From Luteibacter yeojuensis (GTDB lineage: Bacteria; Pseudomonadota; Gammaproteobacteria; Xanthomonadales; Rhodanobacteraceae), in contig NZ_JAAQTL010000002.1 in assembly GCF_011742875.1 (NCBI RefSeq), forward strand, positions 248,001 to 312,000: a DNA stretch of 64,000 nucleotides. Direction: 5' to 3'. The notes below the pieces were generated by a model. It was not told the DNA's origin. It did no database searches and worked only from the letters and a program-made list of their open reading frames with translations. Shown here one piece after another: positions 39,627 through 52,554 of this stretch; within the stretch, counting starts at the first letter, position 1, and the number at the start of each line of letters is the position of its first letter. The position numbers and the translations under genes are program-made.

Positions 39627-42235
39627 GGCAGCAGTACCTCGTCGGCTTCGTCGCGCAGGTTGTAACGCGACGCCATCGCCGCGCCATAGGCGCCGCCCTG
39701 CGCCACCAGGATCACGTCGTCCTCCTTCGATTCCGGCAGGCGGCGATCGGAACCCAGGATGTCGCCGGACTCGCAGATCGGCCCGACCACCTGGTACATC
39801 GTGGTCGCCGGTTCGTCGAAGCGGGAAAGATTGGCGATCTCGTGCCAGGCGTCGTACAGCGCGGGACGGATGAGACTGTTCATGCCGGTGTCGAGGCCGA
39901 GGTAGCGCGTGTTCGCGCCCTTCTCCTTCTCCTGCGTGACCTTCGCCAGCAGCACGCCCGCGTCGGCGACCAGGTAACGGCCCGGCTCCATCCACAGCTG
40001 GAACTGCGGATATGCCTGGCGCACCGAGGTGAGTACGCGATCGAGCGCGCCCATGTCCAGCGGCGATTCGCCCGGATGCGAGGGCACACCCAGGCCGCCG
40101 CCGATGTTCAGTACGGTGATGGTGCCGATGCGTTCCGCGAGCGCCGCCAGCTGCGAATACACCTCGCCCCAGTGACCGGCGTCGAGGATGCCCGAACCCA
40201 GGTGCGCATGCAGACCGATCACGCGCGCGCCCGCCTCGTCGGCAAGACGCAGGAAGCGGTCGATGTGCTCGATGGGCACGCCGAACTTGCTCCCGGTGCC
40301 ACCCGTCTTCACCTTCTCGTGATGGCCGAGGCCGCGACCGAGGTCCACCCGAAGCACGATGTCGCGCCCCGCGAACATGTCGCCCCAGTGCTCGATGGGA
40401 TGCAGTGCGTCGATGGTGATGGTGGCGCGCGTCAGCAAGGCTGCCGCGAAGTCGCGACGCGAGGCGAAGTTGGGCGTGAACAACAGCGGCACGTCGTCCG
40501 GCACCGCCGCCGATACCGCGGCCAGCTCGCCCGGCGAGACGCATTCGAACGCGAAGCCCTCTTCCGCCAGCACCTTGAGGATGCCCGGATGCGTGTTGGC
40601 CTTCACCGCATAATGCACGCGATCGACGGCCTTCAGCGACTTCACGCGGCGCGCCTGCGCGCGCACGGTCGGCAGGTGGTAGACGTAGCGCGGCGTGCGC
40701 TCCTCCGCCAGGCGCAGCAGCGCCGGGCGTTCGCCCTGCCACCACGCGGCCCCCGGCGTGGCCTGTTCGCCCTTGCCGTAGAGCGACTGCCAGGAAGGAC
40801 CGAACACCATGCTGTCGTCGGTGCGCAGGGCACCGGCACCGATCAGCAGTTCATGCAGTCGAGGCAACATATCGTCCACCACGTCTTCGTCGACCACGAA
40901 GGTCAGGTTGAGGTTGTTCGACGACTGCGAGATCAGGTGCACCCGCAACTGGCCGAACTCCGCCAGCACCCCCGAGAGCTTGTGCAGCATCGAACGCATG
41001 CCGCGGCCGACCAGGGTGATCGCCGCGCAAGGCGCGATCACCTTCACCCGGCACACGCGCGCCAGGTCCGCGGCGAGCGCGGCGATGGCGTCGGAATCGA
41101 GGAGGTTCTCGGTCGGATCCAGGGAGACGGTCACGTTGGTTTCCGCCGAACCGATCAGGTCCACGGAGAGCCCGTGGCGCTTGAAGGCGTCGAACACGTC
41201 GGCAAGGAAGCCGACCTGCTGCCACATGCCCACCGACTCCATGGACACGAGCGTGATGCCCTTGCGCGCACTGATCGCCTTGATGCTCGGCGCGTGCTCG
41301 CGCACTTCCGGGCCGATCGACGTGCCTTCCAGCTCGGGCCGGTTGGTGTCCTTGATCAGCAGCGGCACGCGGGGCTCGCGCAGCGGCGACAGGCAACGCG
41401 GATGCAGCACCTTCGCACCGGTGGAGGCGATTTCCTGCGCCTCCTCGTAGTCGAGCCGCTGGAGCAGGCGCGCGCCGGCCACCTGGCGCGGATTGGCGCT
41501 GAACATGCCGGCCACGTCGGTCCAGATCTCGACGCGCGATGCGGCCAGCAAGGCGCCGAAATACGCCGCGGAGGTATCGGAGCCGCCACGGCCGAGAAGC
41601 ACCGTGCGGCCGCCGTCGTCCCGCGCGATGAAGCCCTGGGTGATGAAGACCTCGCCGCGCTCCGCCAGCGCCGCCGACAAGGCGGCGTCGTGGCGCGGCT
41701 CCACCATCGCCGAGAGCACGCGGGTGCGCTCGTTCTGGTTGGGCAGCACGATCGAACGCAGGCATTCGCGCGCGTCGACCCATGTCGTCGCCAGGCCGTT
41801 GGCCGAGAGGAACGCCGCGCCGAGCGCGCTCGACATCAGCTCGCCGTGCGCCTGCACGCGGGCTTGCCAGGCGAGTTCGCCAAGCCCGGCCGCGCCGTCC
41901 TCGGCGAGCCGGGTCATGTCGGCCAGCCGCGCGCCCAGTGTTTCGGGCATCGCCAGCGACATCTCGGCAAGCAGGGCATGGTGACGATCGGCCAGTGCGG
42001 CGGCCGCTTCCGAGCGACGTTTGGGTTCCGCGTGCGTGCAAAGCTGTTTCAGGCCGTCGGTGATACCGGACAGGGCCGAGACCACGATCAGCACGCGGGC
42101 GCCTTCGGCGCGGCGGCTGGCGGCCAGCTCGAGGATATTGCGCCAGCGTGCGGCGGTGGCCACGGACGTGCCGCCGAACTTCATGACGATCCAGGGCGCG
42201 TTGACGGGCAACGACGCGTTTGCGTTTTCGCTCAC
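39623..42235 (-). CDS. lysAC: Bifunctional aspartate kinase / diaminopimelate decarboxylase
   Basis: An 870-residue fusion of the first and last steps of lysine synthesis. The N-terminal aspartokinase starts MKFGGTSVATAARW and contains VSALSGITDGLK, GFIARDDGGRTVLLGRGGSD and two ACT-type segments (about 310-440). The C-terminal half is a PLP decarboxylase: VHYAVKANTHPGI with the Schiff-base Lys, GLHAHLGSGI, NIGGGLGVP, and GPICESGDIL. The GTG at 42235 is chosen (SENANAS); the Met of MKFGG is 17 residues in. The fusion is a mark of the Xanthomonas group. No lysine riboswitch is seen in the 76-base leader. Confidence 0.94.
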   Translation of the reverse strand: MSENANASLPVNAPWIVMKFGGTSVATAARWRNILELAASRRAEGARVLIVVSALSGITDGLKQLCTHAEPKRRSEAAAALADRHHALLAEMSLAMPETLGARLADMTRLAEDGAAGLGELAWQARVQAHGELMSSALGAAFLSANGLATTWVDARECLRSIVLPNQNERTRVLSAMVEPRHDAALSAALAERGEVFITQGFIARDDGGRTVLLGRGGSDTSAAYFGALLAASRVEIWTDVAGMFSANPRQVAGARLLQRLDYEEAQEIASTGAKVLHPRCLSPLREPRVPLLIKDTNRPELEGTSIGPEVREHAPSIKAISARKGITLVSMESVGMWQQVGFLADVFDAFKRHGLSVDLIGSAETNVTVSLDPTENLLDSDAIAALAADLARVCRVKVIAPCAAITLVGRGMRSMLHKLSGVLAEFGQLRVHLISQSSNNLNLTFVVDEDVVDDMLPRLHELLIGAGALRTDDSMVFGPSWQSLYGKGEQATPGAAWWQGERPALLRLAEERTPRYVYHLPTVRAQARRVKSLKAVDRVHYAVKANTHPGILKVLAEEGFAFECVSPGELAAVSAAVPDDVPLLFTPNFASRRDFAAALLTRATITIDALHPIEHWGDMFAGRDIVLRVDLGRGLGHHEKVKTGGTGSKFGVPIEHIDRFLRLADEAGARVIGLHAHLGSGILDAGHWGEVYSQLAALAERIGTITVLNIGGGLGVPSHPGESPLDMGALDRVLTSVRQAYPQFQLWMEPGRYLVADAGVLLAKVTQEKEKGANTRYLGLDTGMNSLIRPALYDAWHEIANLSRFDEPATTMYQVVGPICESGDILGSDRRLPESKEDDVILVAQGGAYGAAMASRYNLRDEADEVLLP

Positions 42236-42311
42236 GGGACTCTTTGGGCTGGTGGGGAGGTAAATTCCGGAAAGTGTTGCGCCGCAACGGGAAAAAGGCA
42301 AACGAACCGCT

Positions 42312-43076
42312 TCACTCGCCTTTGTGGGCAAGCGACGCCATGCGCTGGGCGTCGGCCAGGATGCCGTGCAGGATGCGCAGCTCGCGCGGTTCCGGCCGGG
42401 CGCGCAGGAACAGCTTGCGCAGCTTGAGCATGATCGTGGTGGGCGAACGGCCCTTGTGGAATTCGATGTCGTCGAGCGTTTCGCCGAGGTGGGCGAAGAA
42501 GCGCTCGAGTTGTTCCGCGTCGGCAGGCGCCTCGTCCGGATCGACATCGGGTGCGGGCGCCTGCGCCTCGTCCGCCAGCATCGCCGTGCGCAATTCGTAA
42601 GCCACGACCTGCACCGCCTGCGAGAGGTTGAGGGAACTGAAATCGTCCACGCTCGGGATGCGCACCATGGCGTGGCAACGCGACAGCTCGTCGTTTTCCA
42701 GGCCCGTGCGCTCGTTGCCGAACACAAGCGCCACCTGCTCGCCGCGGCGCGCGGCCGCGATGGCCTGCGCGGCGCCCTCGCGCGGATCGAGCTCCGGAAG
42801 ATTCACGCCCCGGCGCCGCGCGGACAGCCCCAGCGCGAACGTGGCGCCGGCGAGGCCCGACACCAGGTCGCCGTGGATCGCCGCCTGGGCGAGCACATCG
42901 TCGGCGCCGGCGGCCAGCGCGGTGGCCTCCGGGTCCGGAAAGCGGTGCGGGGCCACCAGGGTGAGCCGGTCGAAGCCCATGGTCCGGATGGCGCGCGCGG
43001 CCGAGCCGATGTTCCCCGAGTGCGAGGTGCGGACGAGGACGAAGCGGAGGCGGTCGTGAAGCTCGGAAAGGGCCAT
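42312..43076 (-). CDS. trmJ: tRNA 2'-O-methyltransferase TrmJ
   Basis: SPOUT-family methyltransferase, 254 residues, that methylates position 32 of several tRNAs. N-terminal FVLVRTSHSGNIGSAARAI, the knot motifs VALVFGNERTGLENDELSRC and SLNLSQAVQVVAYELR are diagnostic. The C-terminal part (EQLERFFAHLGETLDDI and on) is a helical extension typical of TrmJ. Divergent from suhB. Confidence 0.93.
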   Translation of the reverse strand: MALSELHDRLRFVLVRTSHSGNIGSAARAIRTMGFDRLTLVAPHRFPDPEATALAAGADDVLAQAAIHGDLVSGLAGATFALGLSARRRGVNLPELDPREGAAQAIAAARRGEQVALVFGNERTGLENDELSRCHAMVRIPSVDDFSSLNLSQAVQVVAYELRTAMLADEAQAPAPDVDPDEAPADAEQLERFFAHLGETLDDIEFHKGRSPTTIMLKLRKLFLRARPEPRELRILHGILADAQRMASLAHKGE

Positions 43077-43211
43077 GGCTGGCGATACGGGTGTCAGGGA
43101 AGGCCGGAAAGTCTACAACGGCAACGACTTGGGCGAGACGAGGCGCGGTGGTAAACTTCCCGGCTGATGCGGCTCCGACCGCTCTCCTGTTCTTTTGCCA
43201 AGCCGATCCCC

Positions 43212-44015
43212 ATGCCAAGACCCGCCGTCAACGTCGCGGCGCGCGCCGCGCGCTCCGCAGGAAACATCATCCTGCGCTACATGAACCGCATCGAGGGCCT
43301 CGCGGTCGTCGAGAAGCAGCGGATGGACTTCGCCTCCGAGGTCGATCGCCTCGCCGAAGCGGAGATCGTCAAGGAACTGCGCCGGGCCTATCCGACCCAC
43401 GCCATCCTCGGCGAGGAATCCGGCCAGACGGGCAAGGGGCCCCTGACCTGGGTGATCGATCCCCTGGACGGCACCCACAACTACCTGCGCGGCATCCCCC
43501 ACTTCAGCGTATCCATCGCGTTGGTCGAGAAGGGCGAACCGGTCTACGGCGTGGTCTTCGACCCGCTGCGCGACGAACTGTTCACCGCGAGCAAGGGCGA
43601 CGGCGCCTACCTCAACGACCGCCGCATCCGCGTGGGCAAGCGCGAAGGCCTGGCCGGCGCGCTGATCGCCACGGGCTTCCCTTACCGCGTGCGCAACCAC
43701 CTCGACTCGCAGCTGGCCATGACCGCCGCGCTGCTCAAGGAAGCCGAGGACGTCCGCCGCATGGGCTCGGCCGCGCTGGATCTCGCCTACGTCGCCGCCG
43801 GCCGCGTCGACGGCTACTTCGAGCCCGGCCTCAGCGTGTGGGATATCGCCGCGGGCGCCCTGCTCGTCCGCGAGGCGGGCGGCGTATACGGCGATTTCGC
43901 CGGGCGCGAAGGCCTTCCCGAGAGCGGCAACATCATCGCGGCCAACCACAAGGTGGCCGCCGCCATGACCGAGATCATCGGCGCCAACGCGACGCCGCGT
44001 TTGCTGGGCACCTGA
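43212..44015 (+). CDS. suhB: Inositol-1-monophosphatase family protein SuhB
   Basis: Mg-dependent phosphatase of 267 residues; E. coli SuhB also acts with Nus factors in rRNA antitermination. Motifs: MPRPAVNVAARAARSAGN at the start, metal site GEESGQTG, WVIDPLDGTHNYLRGIPHF and WDIAAGALLVREAGG. The ATG at 43212 aligns with the family start. Confidence 0.93.
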   Translation: MPRPAVNVAARAARSAGNIILRYMNRIEGLAVVEKQRMDFASEVDRLAEAEIVKELRRAYPTHAILGEESGQTGKGPLTWVIDPLDGTHNYLRGIPHFSVSIALVEKGEPVYGVVFDPLRDELFTASKGDGAYLNDRRIRVGKREGLAGALIATGFPYRVRNHLDSQLAMTAALLKEAEDVRRMGSAALDLAYVAAGRVDGYFEPGLSVWDIAAGALLVREAGGVYGDFAGREGLPESGNIIAANHKVAAAMTEIIGANATPRLLGT

Positions 44016-44020
44016 CCCAT

Positions 44021-44140
44021 GTAGGAGCCGCCATGGCGGCGAGGGGAACATGCCTTCCGCTTCATCGCTGCGTGGGCCTCTCGCCGCTATAGCGGCTCCC
44101 ACAGTTCGGCTAGATCCCTCGCCGCCATGGCGGCTCCTAC
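44021..44140. repeat. Three REP copies, two CATGG-core and one TATA-core
   Basis: Copies at 44021-44043 (core GCCGCCATGGCGGC), 44080-44102 (core GCCGCTATAGCGGC, with CCCAC in place of CCTAC) and 44118-44140 (CATGG core). The two core types are mixed within one cluster. The last copy overlaps the 3-prime end of hda and provides its TAG stop. Confidence 0.9.
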
Positions 44141-44835
44141 ACTTCGTTTCTTAGCAGGTTGCGCAAGAAAGGAACGGTCACTCGCCGCTGGGCGGCGAGC
44201 GACGCACGGTCGAGGGTGTCCAGCAGGTCCAGCAGCGTGCCGAGGTCGCGCGCGTGGTGGACGAACAGCCAGTCGAGCACCACGTCGTCCAGTTCGATGC
44301 CACGCGCGCCGGCCTGCTCGCGCAGGACGTGGCGGCGCTCGTCATCGCCCAGCGGCTTGAGCACGGCCTGGGTGAGCGAACCCAGCCGCGACCGCAGGTC
44401 GGGCAAGGCGATATCCAGCGACGCGGGCGATCCGGTGGCGGAGAACAGCAGTGTGCAACCTTCGGCGCGATAGCGGTTGAAGGTATCGAACAGCGCGTGC
44501 TCGGCATCGCCTTCGCCGGCGATCGAATCGATGTCGTCGATGACGAGCAGGTCGCTGCCGGCCATGCCGCGGATCGCGGTCGCCCGCGATCCCCGCCATC
44601 CCGCCAGCGGCAGGTACTGTGCCGTACGGCCGGCGTCGATGGCCGCCTGGCACGCGGCGATCAGGAGGTGGGTGCGACCGCTGCCCACAGGCCCCGCGAC
44701 GAACACCCAGGGTGCCGCCGCCGCGGTCGCCGCCGCGCGCACGGCTTCCACCGCGGCGGCGTTCTCGCCCGGATGGAAGTGCTCGAAGCGTTGCCGCCGC
44801 GGCCAGCGCAAGGCGAGGGGAAGCTGGCTCGTCAT
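44137..44835 (-). CDS. hda: DnaA regulatory inactivator Hda-like protein
   Basis: A 232-residue AAA+ protein of the DnaA-related family that stimulates DnaA-ATP hydrolysis with the sliding clamp. A clamp-binding start QLPLALRW, Walker [12 protein letters not shown], Walker [13 protein letters not shown] and a sensor region are present. The Walker A has Arg in place of the usual Lys (GSGRT), as in some Hda. The stop codon is inside a REP element, and the start overlaps the permease stop. Confidence 0.87.
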   Translation of the reverse strand: MTSQLPLALRWPRRQRFEHFHPGENAAAVEAVRAAATAAAAPWVFVAGPVGSGRTHLLIAACQAAIDAGRTAQYLPLAGWRGSRATAIRGMAGSDLLVIDDIDSIAGEGDAEHALFDTFNRYRAEGCTLLFSATGSPASLDIALPDLRSRLGSLTQAVLKPLGDDERRHVLREQAGARGIELDDVVLDWLFVHHARDLGTLLDLLDTLDRASLAAQRRVTVPFLRNLLRNEV

Positions 44836-45995
44836 GGTCCGCCGTCGGTGGGCGCGGACGGTGGCGTGGGCCGCGTTTCCACGTCCACCTCGACATCCAC
44901 CTCGACCGCCGGAGCAGGCGCTCCGGGCGCCGGTTCCATATACAGGTCGCTCTCGCGGTAGCGGCTGAAGGCGTAACGCATCAAGACCACGACCACCGAC
45001 GCGGCAGGCAGCGCGAGCAGCACGCCGAGGAAGCCGAACAGATGGCCGCCGGCGAGCACCGCGAAGATCACCGCCACGGGATGCAGGCCGATTTTTCCGC
45101 CCACGAGGCGCGGCACCAGCACGTAACCCTCGAGCAGCTGGCCGACGGTGAACACCACGACGACGAGGATCACGTGCAGCCAGTCGCCGTACTGCACCAA
45201 CGCCGCGATCAGCGCGGCGACGAAGCCGATCATGAATCCCAGGTACGGGACGAAGCTCAGCAGGCCGGCGACCATGCCGATCAGCGGACCGATGGAAATG
45301 CCGACCAGCGTGAGGCCCAGGCCGTAGAAGACGCCGAGGGCGAGCATCACCAGCAGCTGGCCACGGACGAAGGCGCCGAGCACCTGGTCCGATTCGCGCG
45401 CGAGGCCGACCACGGTCGGCTCGATCGAGCGCGGCAGCAGGCGCTGGATGTAGGCCATCATCGTGTCCCAGTCGCGCAGCAGGTAGAAGGCGACGACCGG
45501 AATCAGCACCGCGTTGGTCAGCCAGGTCACCACGCCCATGCCGGATTGGGTGACCTTCGCGACGGTCTTCGCGGCGATCGTGCCCACCGACCCGATGTGC
45601 TCGCGAATGGTCGCCAGGAGACGATCGGTGTCGAACACGTGCGGATCGAGGCGCAGCTTCGCCTGGATCCACGGCAGCGCCGTGCCGCGTACCCAGTCCA
45701 GGTAGCGCGGCAGGTTCTCGGAGAGGCTTTCGAACTGGGTCTGGATGAGCGGGATGAGCAGCAGCAGGACCGTGACCACGACCAGCGAGATCACGGTGAA
45801 CACGATGCTCACCGCCCATGTACGGCCCATGCCGAGGCGTTGCAGGCGGTCGGCCAGGGGATCGCCGAGGTAGGCGAGCATGGCGGCGACGGCGAACGGC
45901 ATCAGCACCGGCGCCAGTACCCAGATCACGAAGACGATGACCGCGATGATCGCCAGCATCTGCCAGCGGCGCGATGTGTCGTGGCTCATGGCCAT
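44832..45995 (-). CDS. AI-2E / PerM-family transporter
   Basis: A 387-residue membrane protein with many hydrophobic helices: [17 protein letters not shown] at the start, [19 protein letters not shown], and the C-terminal family block [17 protein letters not shown]. PerM proteins are exporters of varied or unknown substrates. It is coupled at both ends (hda by ATGA, four bases from the DUF2066 gene). A Pro/Glu/Val-rich tail of about 30 residues ends the protein. Confidence 0.87.
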   Translation of the reverse strand: MAMSHDTSRRWQMLAIIAVIVFVIWVLAPVLMPFAVAAMLAYLGDPLADRLQRLGMGRTWAVSIVFTVISLVVVTVLLLLIPLIQTQFESLSENLPRYLDWVRGTALPWIQAKLRLDPHVFDTDRLLATIREHIGSVGTIAAKTVAKVTQSGMGVVTWLTNAVLIPVVAFYLLRDWDTMMAYIQRLLPRSIEPTVVGLARESDQVLGAFVRGQLLVMLALGVFYGLGLTLVGISIGPLIGMVAGLLSFVPYLGFMIGFVAALIAALVQYGDWLHVILVVVVFTVGQLLEGYVLVPRLVGGKIGLHPVAVIFAVLAGGHLFGFLGVLLALPAASVVVVLMRYAFSRYRESDLYMEPAPGAPAPAVEVDVEVDVETRPTPPSAPTDGGP

Positions 45996-45998
45996 CCG

Positions 45999-46985
45999 TC
46001 AGGGCACCCAGCGCACGGCCAGATCGGCCCCATCGTGTCCGTTCGCGGCGAGGATGTGACCACCGGCGGCGTAGCCGGCGACCAGTCGGGCCAGCGGCGC
46101 GGCGGCGGAGACGTCGAACAGCACGCCGTCCGGCGTGGCCGCGACGGGGGCGATCGACTTCACCGAGGGATCGTTCTGGAAGGTCGAGAGCAGGCCGGCG
46201 TAATCGGCGGCGGAGCGCAGTCCCGCGACCCACACCGTGCCGCTGGTACTGCCACCCTGGGTCGAGGCGAACTGGCGATCCAGCTTGTCGGCCATGGCGT
46301 TGGCGCCGTTGGTGAGCAGCGCGGCGCGGGCCTCGCCGCTGTCCTTCCAGCTCGAGGTGCGGCCGGCGGAAACGAGCGTCCAGTCGGTCTGGTCGTCGCC
46401 GATCTTGCCGACCAGCACCACCGCGGTGTTGTACTGGCGGGCCGCCGAAGCCACCGCGGCGGGATCGCCGGCGGCCAGTGCCGCCGGATCGGGGACGGTA
46501 TCGCCCTTCGGAACCACGATCTGGTAGCCCCGGGTGTCGGCCGTCTGGGCCAGCGGTGCCAGGTCCTCCTGGCCGAGCAGTTTGCCGGAGGCGTCCCGCG
46601 CCACCACGAGAACGGGTGCCTTGGGCGCGGCGGCCGAGGCGTCACCCACGGCCAGCACGCGCCGGACGGCGCCCGGATCGAACACGATCTCGAGGCTCAG
46701 CGGAGCGCCGTTGGCACCGCCGGTGCGGGCGTACTGGTACTGCTGCACGAGGCCGCCGGGCTGCTTCATCGCATCGGCATAGCCGGGCTTGCCGCGCGGA
46801 TCGGCCCCGTTCGAGGCCCGGGCCAGCACCTGGGTGAGGCCGGTGGCGAAGGCCTGATCGCGCACGGCGGCGCTGGTATCGGCCACCGGCACCGTCACCG
46901 TGTAGATGGACGTTTGCGCCCAGGCGGTGCCAAGGCTGGCCACCAAGAAGAACATCAATGCAGCGAGGAGACGGACTGGGCGCAT
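45999..46985 (-). CDS. DUF2066 domain protein, exported
   Basis: A 328-residue protein with a signal peptide ([20 protein letters not shown], end AWA). The mature part starts [13 protein letters not shown] and has the DUF2066 pattern: a first segment [15 protein letters not shown], a middle [15 protein letters not shown] and a C-terminal part with [16 protein letters not shown]. Divergent from purM, as in other Xanthomonas relatives. Function unknown. Confidence 0.85.
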   Translation of the reverse strand: MRPVRLLAALMFFLVASLGTAWAQTSIYTVTVPVADTSAAVRDQAFATGLTQVLARASNGADPRGKPGYADAMKQPGGLVQQYQYARTGGANGAPLSLEIVFDPGAVRRVLAVGDASAAAPKAPVLVVARDASGKLLGQEDLAPLAQTADTRGYQIVVPKGDTVPDPAALAAGDPAAVASAARQYNTAVVLVGKIGDDQTDWTLVSAGRTSSWKDSGEARAALLTNGANAMADKLDRQFASTQGGSTSGTVWVAGLRSAADYAGLLSTFQNDPSVKSIAPVAATPDGVLFDVSAAAPLARLVAGYAAGGHILAANGHDGADLAVRWVP

Positions 46986-47083
46986 GGTCTTGGCATCGCT
47001 CGAGTGAAGGCGGGAAGTCTGCCCAAACCGTGCCATGGCGTCCATCCAGACAGTGTGCAGGCCCCCGGTACGCGGGCCGCTGC

Positions 47084-47092
47084 TGCTAGAAT
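47084..47092 (+). promoter_or_regulatory. Extended -10 promoter of purM
   Basis: TGC-TAGAAT, an extended -10 element, ends 31 bases before the purM ATG. A good -35 is not visible, as is usual for extended -10 promoters. Confidence 0.5.
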
Positions 47093-47123
47093 GCGCGGTT
47101 TCCAATACGCGCCGGATCCGCTT

Positions 47124-48161
47124 ATGTCCTCCGACCAGGGCTCCCTCACCTACCGCGACGCGGGCGTCGACATCGATGCCGGCAACGCCCTTGTCGAGCG
47201 CATCAAGCCGATGGTCAAGCGGACCTTCCGGCCCGAGGTGATGGGCGGGCTCGGCGGCTTTGGCGGGCTGTTCGACCTCTCCGGCCGCTACAAGGAACCG
47301 GTGCTGGTCTCCGGCACCGACGGCGTGGGCACGAAGCTCAAGCTGGCCCAGCAGCTCGGCCGCCACGACACCATCGGCATCGACCTCGTCGGCATGTGCG
47401 TCAACGACGTGCTCGTGCAGGGTGCCGAGCCATTGTTCTTCCTCGATTACTTCGCCACGGGCAAGCTCGACGTCGATACGGCGGCCGCGGTCGTCGGCGG
47501 CATCGCAAAGGGCTGCGAACTGGCCGGCTGCGCGCTGATCGGCGGCGAAACCGCCGAAATGCCCGACATGTACCCCCCCGGTGAGTACGACCTCGCCGGC
47601 TTCACCGTCGGCGCCGTGGAAAAGTCCGCGATGAACGACGGTTCGTCCATCGCCGCGGGCGACGTCATCCTCGGCGTGGCCTCGTCCGGCCCCCATTCGA
47701 ACGGCTATTCGCTCATCCGCCGCATCCTCGAGCGGGCCGGCTCGCCGCTCGATACCGACCTCGACGGCGTCAGGCTCGTCGACGCCCTCATGGCGCCCAC
47801 GACGATCTACGTGAAGCCCATGCTGGACCTGATCGGCAAGGTGGACGTGCACGGCATGGCCCACATCACCGGCGGCGGCCTGAAGGAAAACATCGTCCGC
47901 GTCGTCCCGGACGGCCTGGCCCTCTCCATCGACGCCTCGTCGTGGGACCTGCCGGCCGTGTTCGAGTGGCTTCAGCGCGAAGGCAACGTGGCCGACGACG
48001 AGATGTGGCGCACCTTCAACTGCGGCATCGGCTTCACCGTGCTGCTCGCGGAGGGCCAGGTCGAGGCGGCCCGCGCGGTGCTCGCCGGGCATGGCCTCGA
48101 GAGCCAGCCGATCGGCGTGGTCGTCACCCACGAGGGCGGCGAGCGCGTCCACATCGCCTGA
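47124..48161 (+). CDS. purM: Phosphoribosylformylglycinamidine cyclo-ligase PurM
   Basis: AIR synthetase, the fifth step of purine synthesis, 345 residues. Typical motifs: [65 protein letters not shown] and [11 protein letters not shown]. Four bases separate its stop from the purN start. Confidence 0.96.
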   Translation: MSSDQGSLTYRDAGVDIDAGNALVERIKPMVKRTFRPEVMGGLGGFGGLFDLSGRYKEPVLVSGTDGVGTKLKLAQQLGRHDTIGIDLVGMCVNDVLVQGAEPLFFLDYFATGKLDVDTAAAVVGGIAKGCELAGCALIGGETAEMPDMYPPGEYDLAGFTVGAVEKSAMNDGSSIAAGDVILGVASSGPHSNGYSLIRRILERAGSPLDTDLDGVRLVDALMAPTTIYVKPMLDLIGKVDVHGMAHITGGGLKENIVRVVPDGLALSIDASSWDLPAVFEWLQREGNVADDEMWRTFNCGIGFTVLLAEGQVEAARAVLAGHGLESQPIGVVVTHEGGERVHIA

Positions 48162-48165
48162 TCCG

Positions 48166-48816
48166 ATGAACCGCCCTCTCCGCGTCGCCGCGCTCGCGTC
48201 CGGGCGCGGCAGCAACCTCGCCGCGCTCATCGCCGCCCGCGATGCGGGGCGCCTTCCGGTCGAATTCACCCTCGTCGGCAGCGACAAGAAGCAGGCGGGT
48301 GCGCTCGCGATCGCCGAGGCCGCGGGCATTCCCACGGTGGCGCTGAGCCCGAAGGATTACGCGACCCGCGCCGCCTTCGACGCGGCGCTGTTCGACCGCG
48401 TGGCCGACAGCGGCGCCGACCTGCTCGTGCTGGCCGGTTACATGCGCATCGTCGATGCCGCCGTGGTTGCGGCGTGGGCAGGGCGCGCGATCAACGTCCA
48501 TCCGTCGCTCCTGCCCAAGTACCGCGGCCTGCACACGCATCGCCGCTGCCTGGAAGCGGGCGACACCGAGCATGGCGCCAGCGTGCACTTCGTCACCGCC
48601 GAACTCGACGGCGGTCCGGTCATCGCTCAGGCACGGATTCCCGTGCACCCCGGCGACAGCGAGGACGATCTCGCGGGGCAGCTGCTGGTCGAGGAGCACA
48701 AGCTGCTGCCCGCGGCGGTCGGGGCGATCGCCAGCGGGCGCCTGCGCTGGCAGGGCGGGCCCATGTTCGACGGCCGGCCCCTGACACACCCCCTGACTCT
48801 CGCGAATCTCCTGTAG
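48166..48816 (+). CDS. purN: Phosphoribosylglycinamide formyltransferase PurN
   Basis: A 216-residue GAR transformylase using 10-formyl-THF. Motifs: LASGRGSNLAALIAA, LAGYMRIVD, the catalytic NVHPSLLPKYRGLHTH and HFVTAELDGGPVI. The TAG stop lies in the GTAGGAGCC of a REP element, so the gene end is provided by the repeat. Confidence 0.95.
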   Translation: MNRPLRVAALASGRGSNLAALIAARDAGRLPVEFTLVGSDKKQAGALAIAEAAGIPTVALSPKDYATRAAFDAALFDRVADSGADLLVLAGYMRIVDAAVVAAWAGRAINVHPSLLPKYRGLHTHRRCLEAGDTEHGASVHFVTAELDGGPVIAQARIPVHPGDSEDDLAGQLLVEEHKLLPAAVGAIASGRLRWQGGPMFDGRPLTHPLTLANLL

Positions 48817-48895
48817 GAGCCGCTATAGCGGCGAGGGGAACTTGCCTCGCGGCCTCATCGCTCCGTGGGCCTCTCGCCGCTATAGCGGCTCCTAC
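48813..48895. repeat. REPIN: two inverted REP copies after purN
   Basis: Copies at 48813-48835 and 48873-48895 in inverted orientation, TATA core. The first supplies the purN stop. Confidence 0.9.
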
Positions 48896-48949
48896 AACAG
48901 AAGACCGGCCGTCGCCCGGCATTCAGGCATCGCGGCTAAACTCGGCGAC

Positions 48950-49651
48950 ATGACCACCACCACCCTCCTCCGCGCCGGCCTCGCCCTGGCCCTCGCCCTG
49001 CCTGCCGCCGCGTTCGCCGCGGACGTGCCGCAGTCCTTCACCGCCACCTACCAGGTCCTCAAGGACGGTGGCCCGCTGGGCGAGGCCACGATCACGCTGA
49101 AGCCGGCCGGCAGCGGCCAGTTCGAATATTCCAACGAGACGAAGGGCACCTCGGGCCTCGCCGCGATGCTGGGCGCCAACGTGTCGGAGACATCGCGGTT
49201 CACCTGGGCCGGCCAGGTTCCTCAGGCGGTGAGCTACCACTACGAAATGCAGGCGGCTATCAAGTCGAAGACGCGCAACCTCACCGTGCAGGGCCGCAAC
49301 GTGCAGGTCCAGGACAACAAGAAGAGCTTCAGCTACCCCGCCGTGCCGGGCATGGTCGAGCGGAATACCCTGCCCCTCGCTCTCGGCGTGGCGCTGCGCT
49401 CGGGCCGGAAGGAAGTGGCGTTGCCGGTCGCGGTGAAGCAGGAAGTCGAGAACCAGACGTTCAAGGTGTCCGCCACCGAGAAGGTGAGCGTGCCCGCGGG
49501 CTCGTTCGATGCCGTGCGCGTGGACCGCACCGACGCCGACCGCGGTTTCAACGCGTGGTACGTGCCGTCGAAGTATCCCGTGCCGGTGAAGCTCGCGCAG
49601 AAGGACGGCGGCGACCTGACGATGGAGCTGGTGAAGTTCGAAGGAAAGTAA
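48950..49651 (+). CDS. DUF3108 domain protein, exported
   Basis: A 233-residue protein with a signal peptide (LLRAGLALALALPAAAFA) and a lipocalin-like beta-rich body: FTATYQVLKDGGPLGEATI, EYSNETKGTSGLAAML, FKVSATEKVSVPAGSFDAVRV and FNAWYVPSKYPVPVKL. This is the DUF3108 pattern, found next to purN in related bacteria. Function unknown; an envelope role is likely from export. The start follows the REPIN. Confidence 0.85.
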   Translation: MTTTTLLRAGLALALALPAAAFAADVPQSFTATYQVLKDGGPLGEATITLKPAGSGQFEYSNETKGTSGLAAMLGANVSETSRFTWAGQVPQAVSYHYEMQAAIKSKTRNLTVQGRNVQVQDNKKSFSYPAVPGMVERNTLPLALGVALRSGRKEVALPVAVKQEVENQTFKVSATEKVSVPAGSFDAVRVDRTDADRGFNAWYVPSKYPVPVKLAQKDGGDLTMELVKFEGK

Positions 49652-49668
49652 GAGCCGAGGCCGAAATT

Positions 49669-49744
49669 GCAGGAGCCGCTATAGCGGCGAGGAAAATCTT
49701 GCCGCGGTGTCGCGAGGTTTTCTCGCCGCTATAGCGGCTCCTAC
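49669..49744. repeat. REPIN between the DUF3108 gene and murA
   Basis: Copies at 49669-49691 (GCAGGAGCC, one base from the consensus) and 49722-49744, inverted, TATA core. It lies between convergent genes. Confidence 0.88.
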
Positions 49745-49758
49745 GGCGTTACTGCGCT

Positions 49759-52499
<2,741 letters not shown>

Positions 52500-52554
52500 A
52501 CGGCCGCACCCCACCGCGTTCCCCCGCGCCGCTTCCGTCCCCATAGTGCGAACC

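Noticed and set aside
42236..42311. Lysine riboswitch before lysAC
   Set aside because: The 76-base gap is too short and lacks the conserved helices.
39443..42427. Long open frame (994 residues) on the plus strand opposite lysAC
   Set aside because: It is a mirror of the strong codon bias of lysAC, whose motifs are clear on the minus strand; the frame has Arg/His/Gly-rich shadow composition and no recognisable domain.
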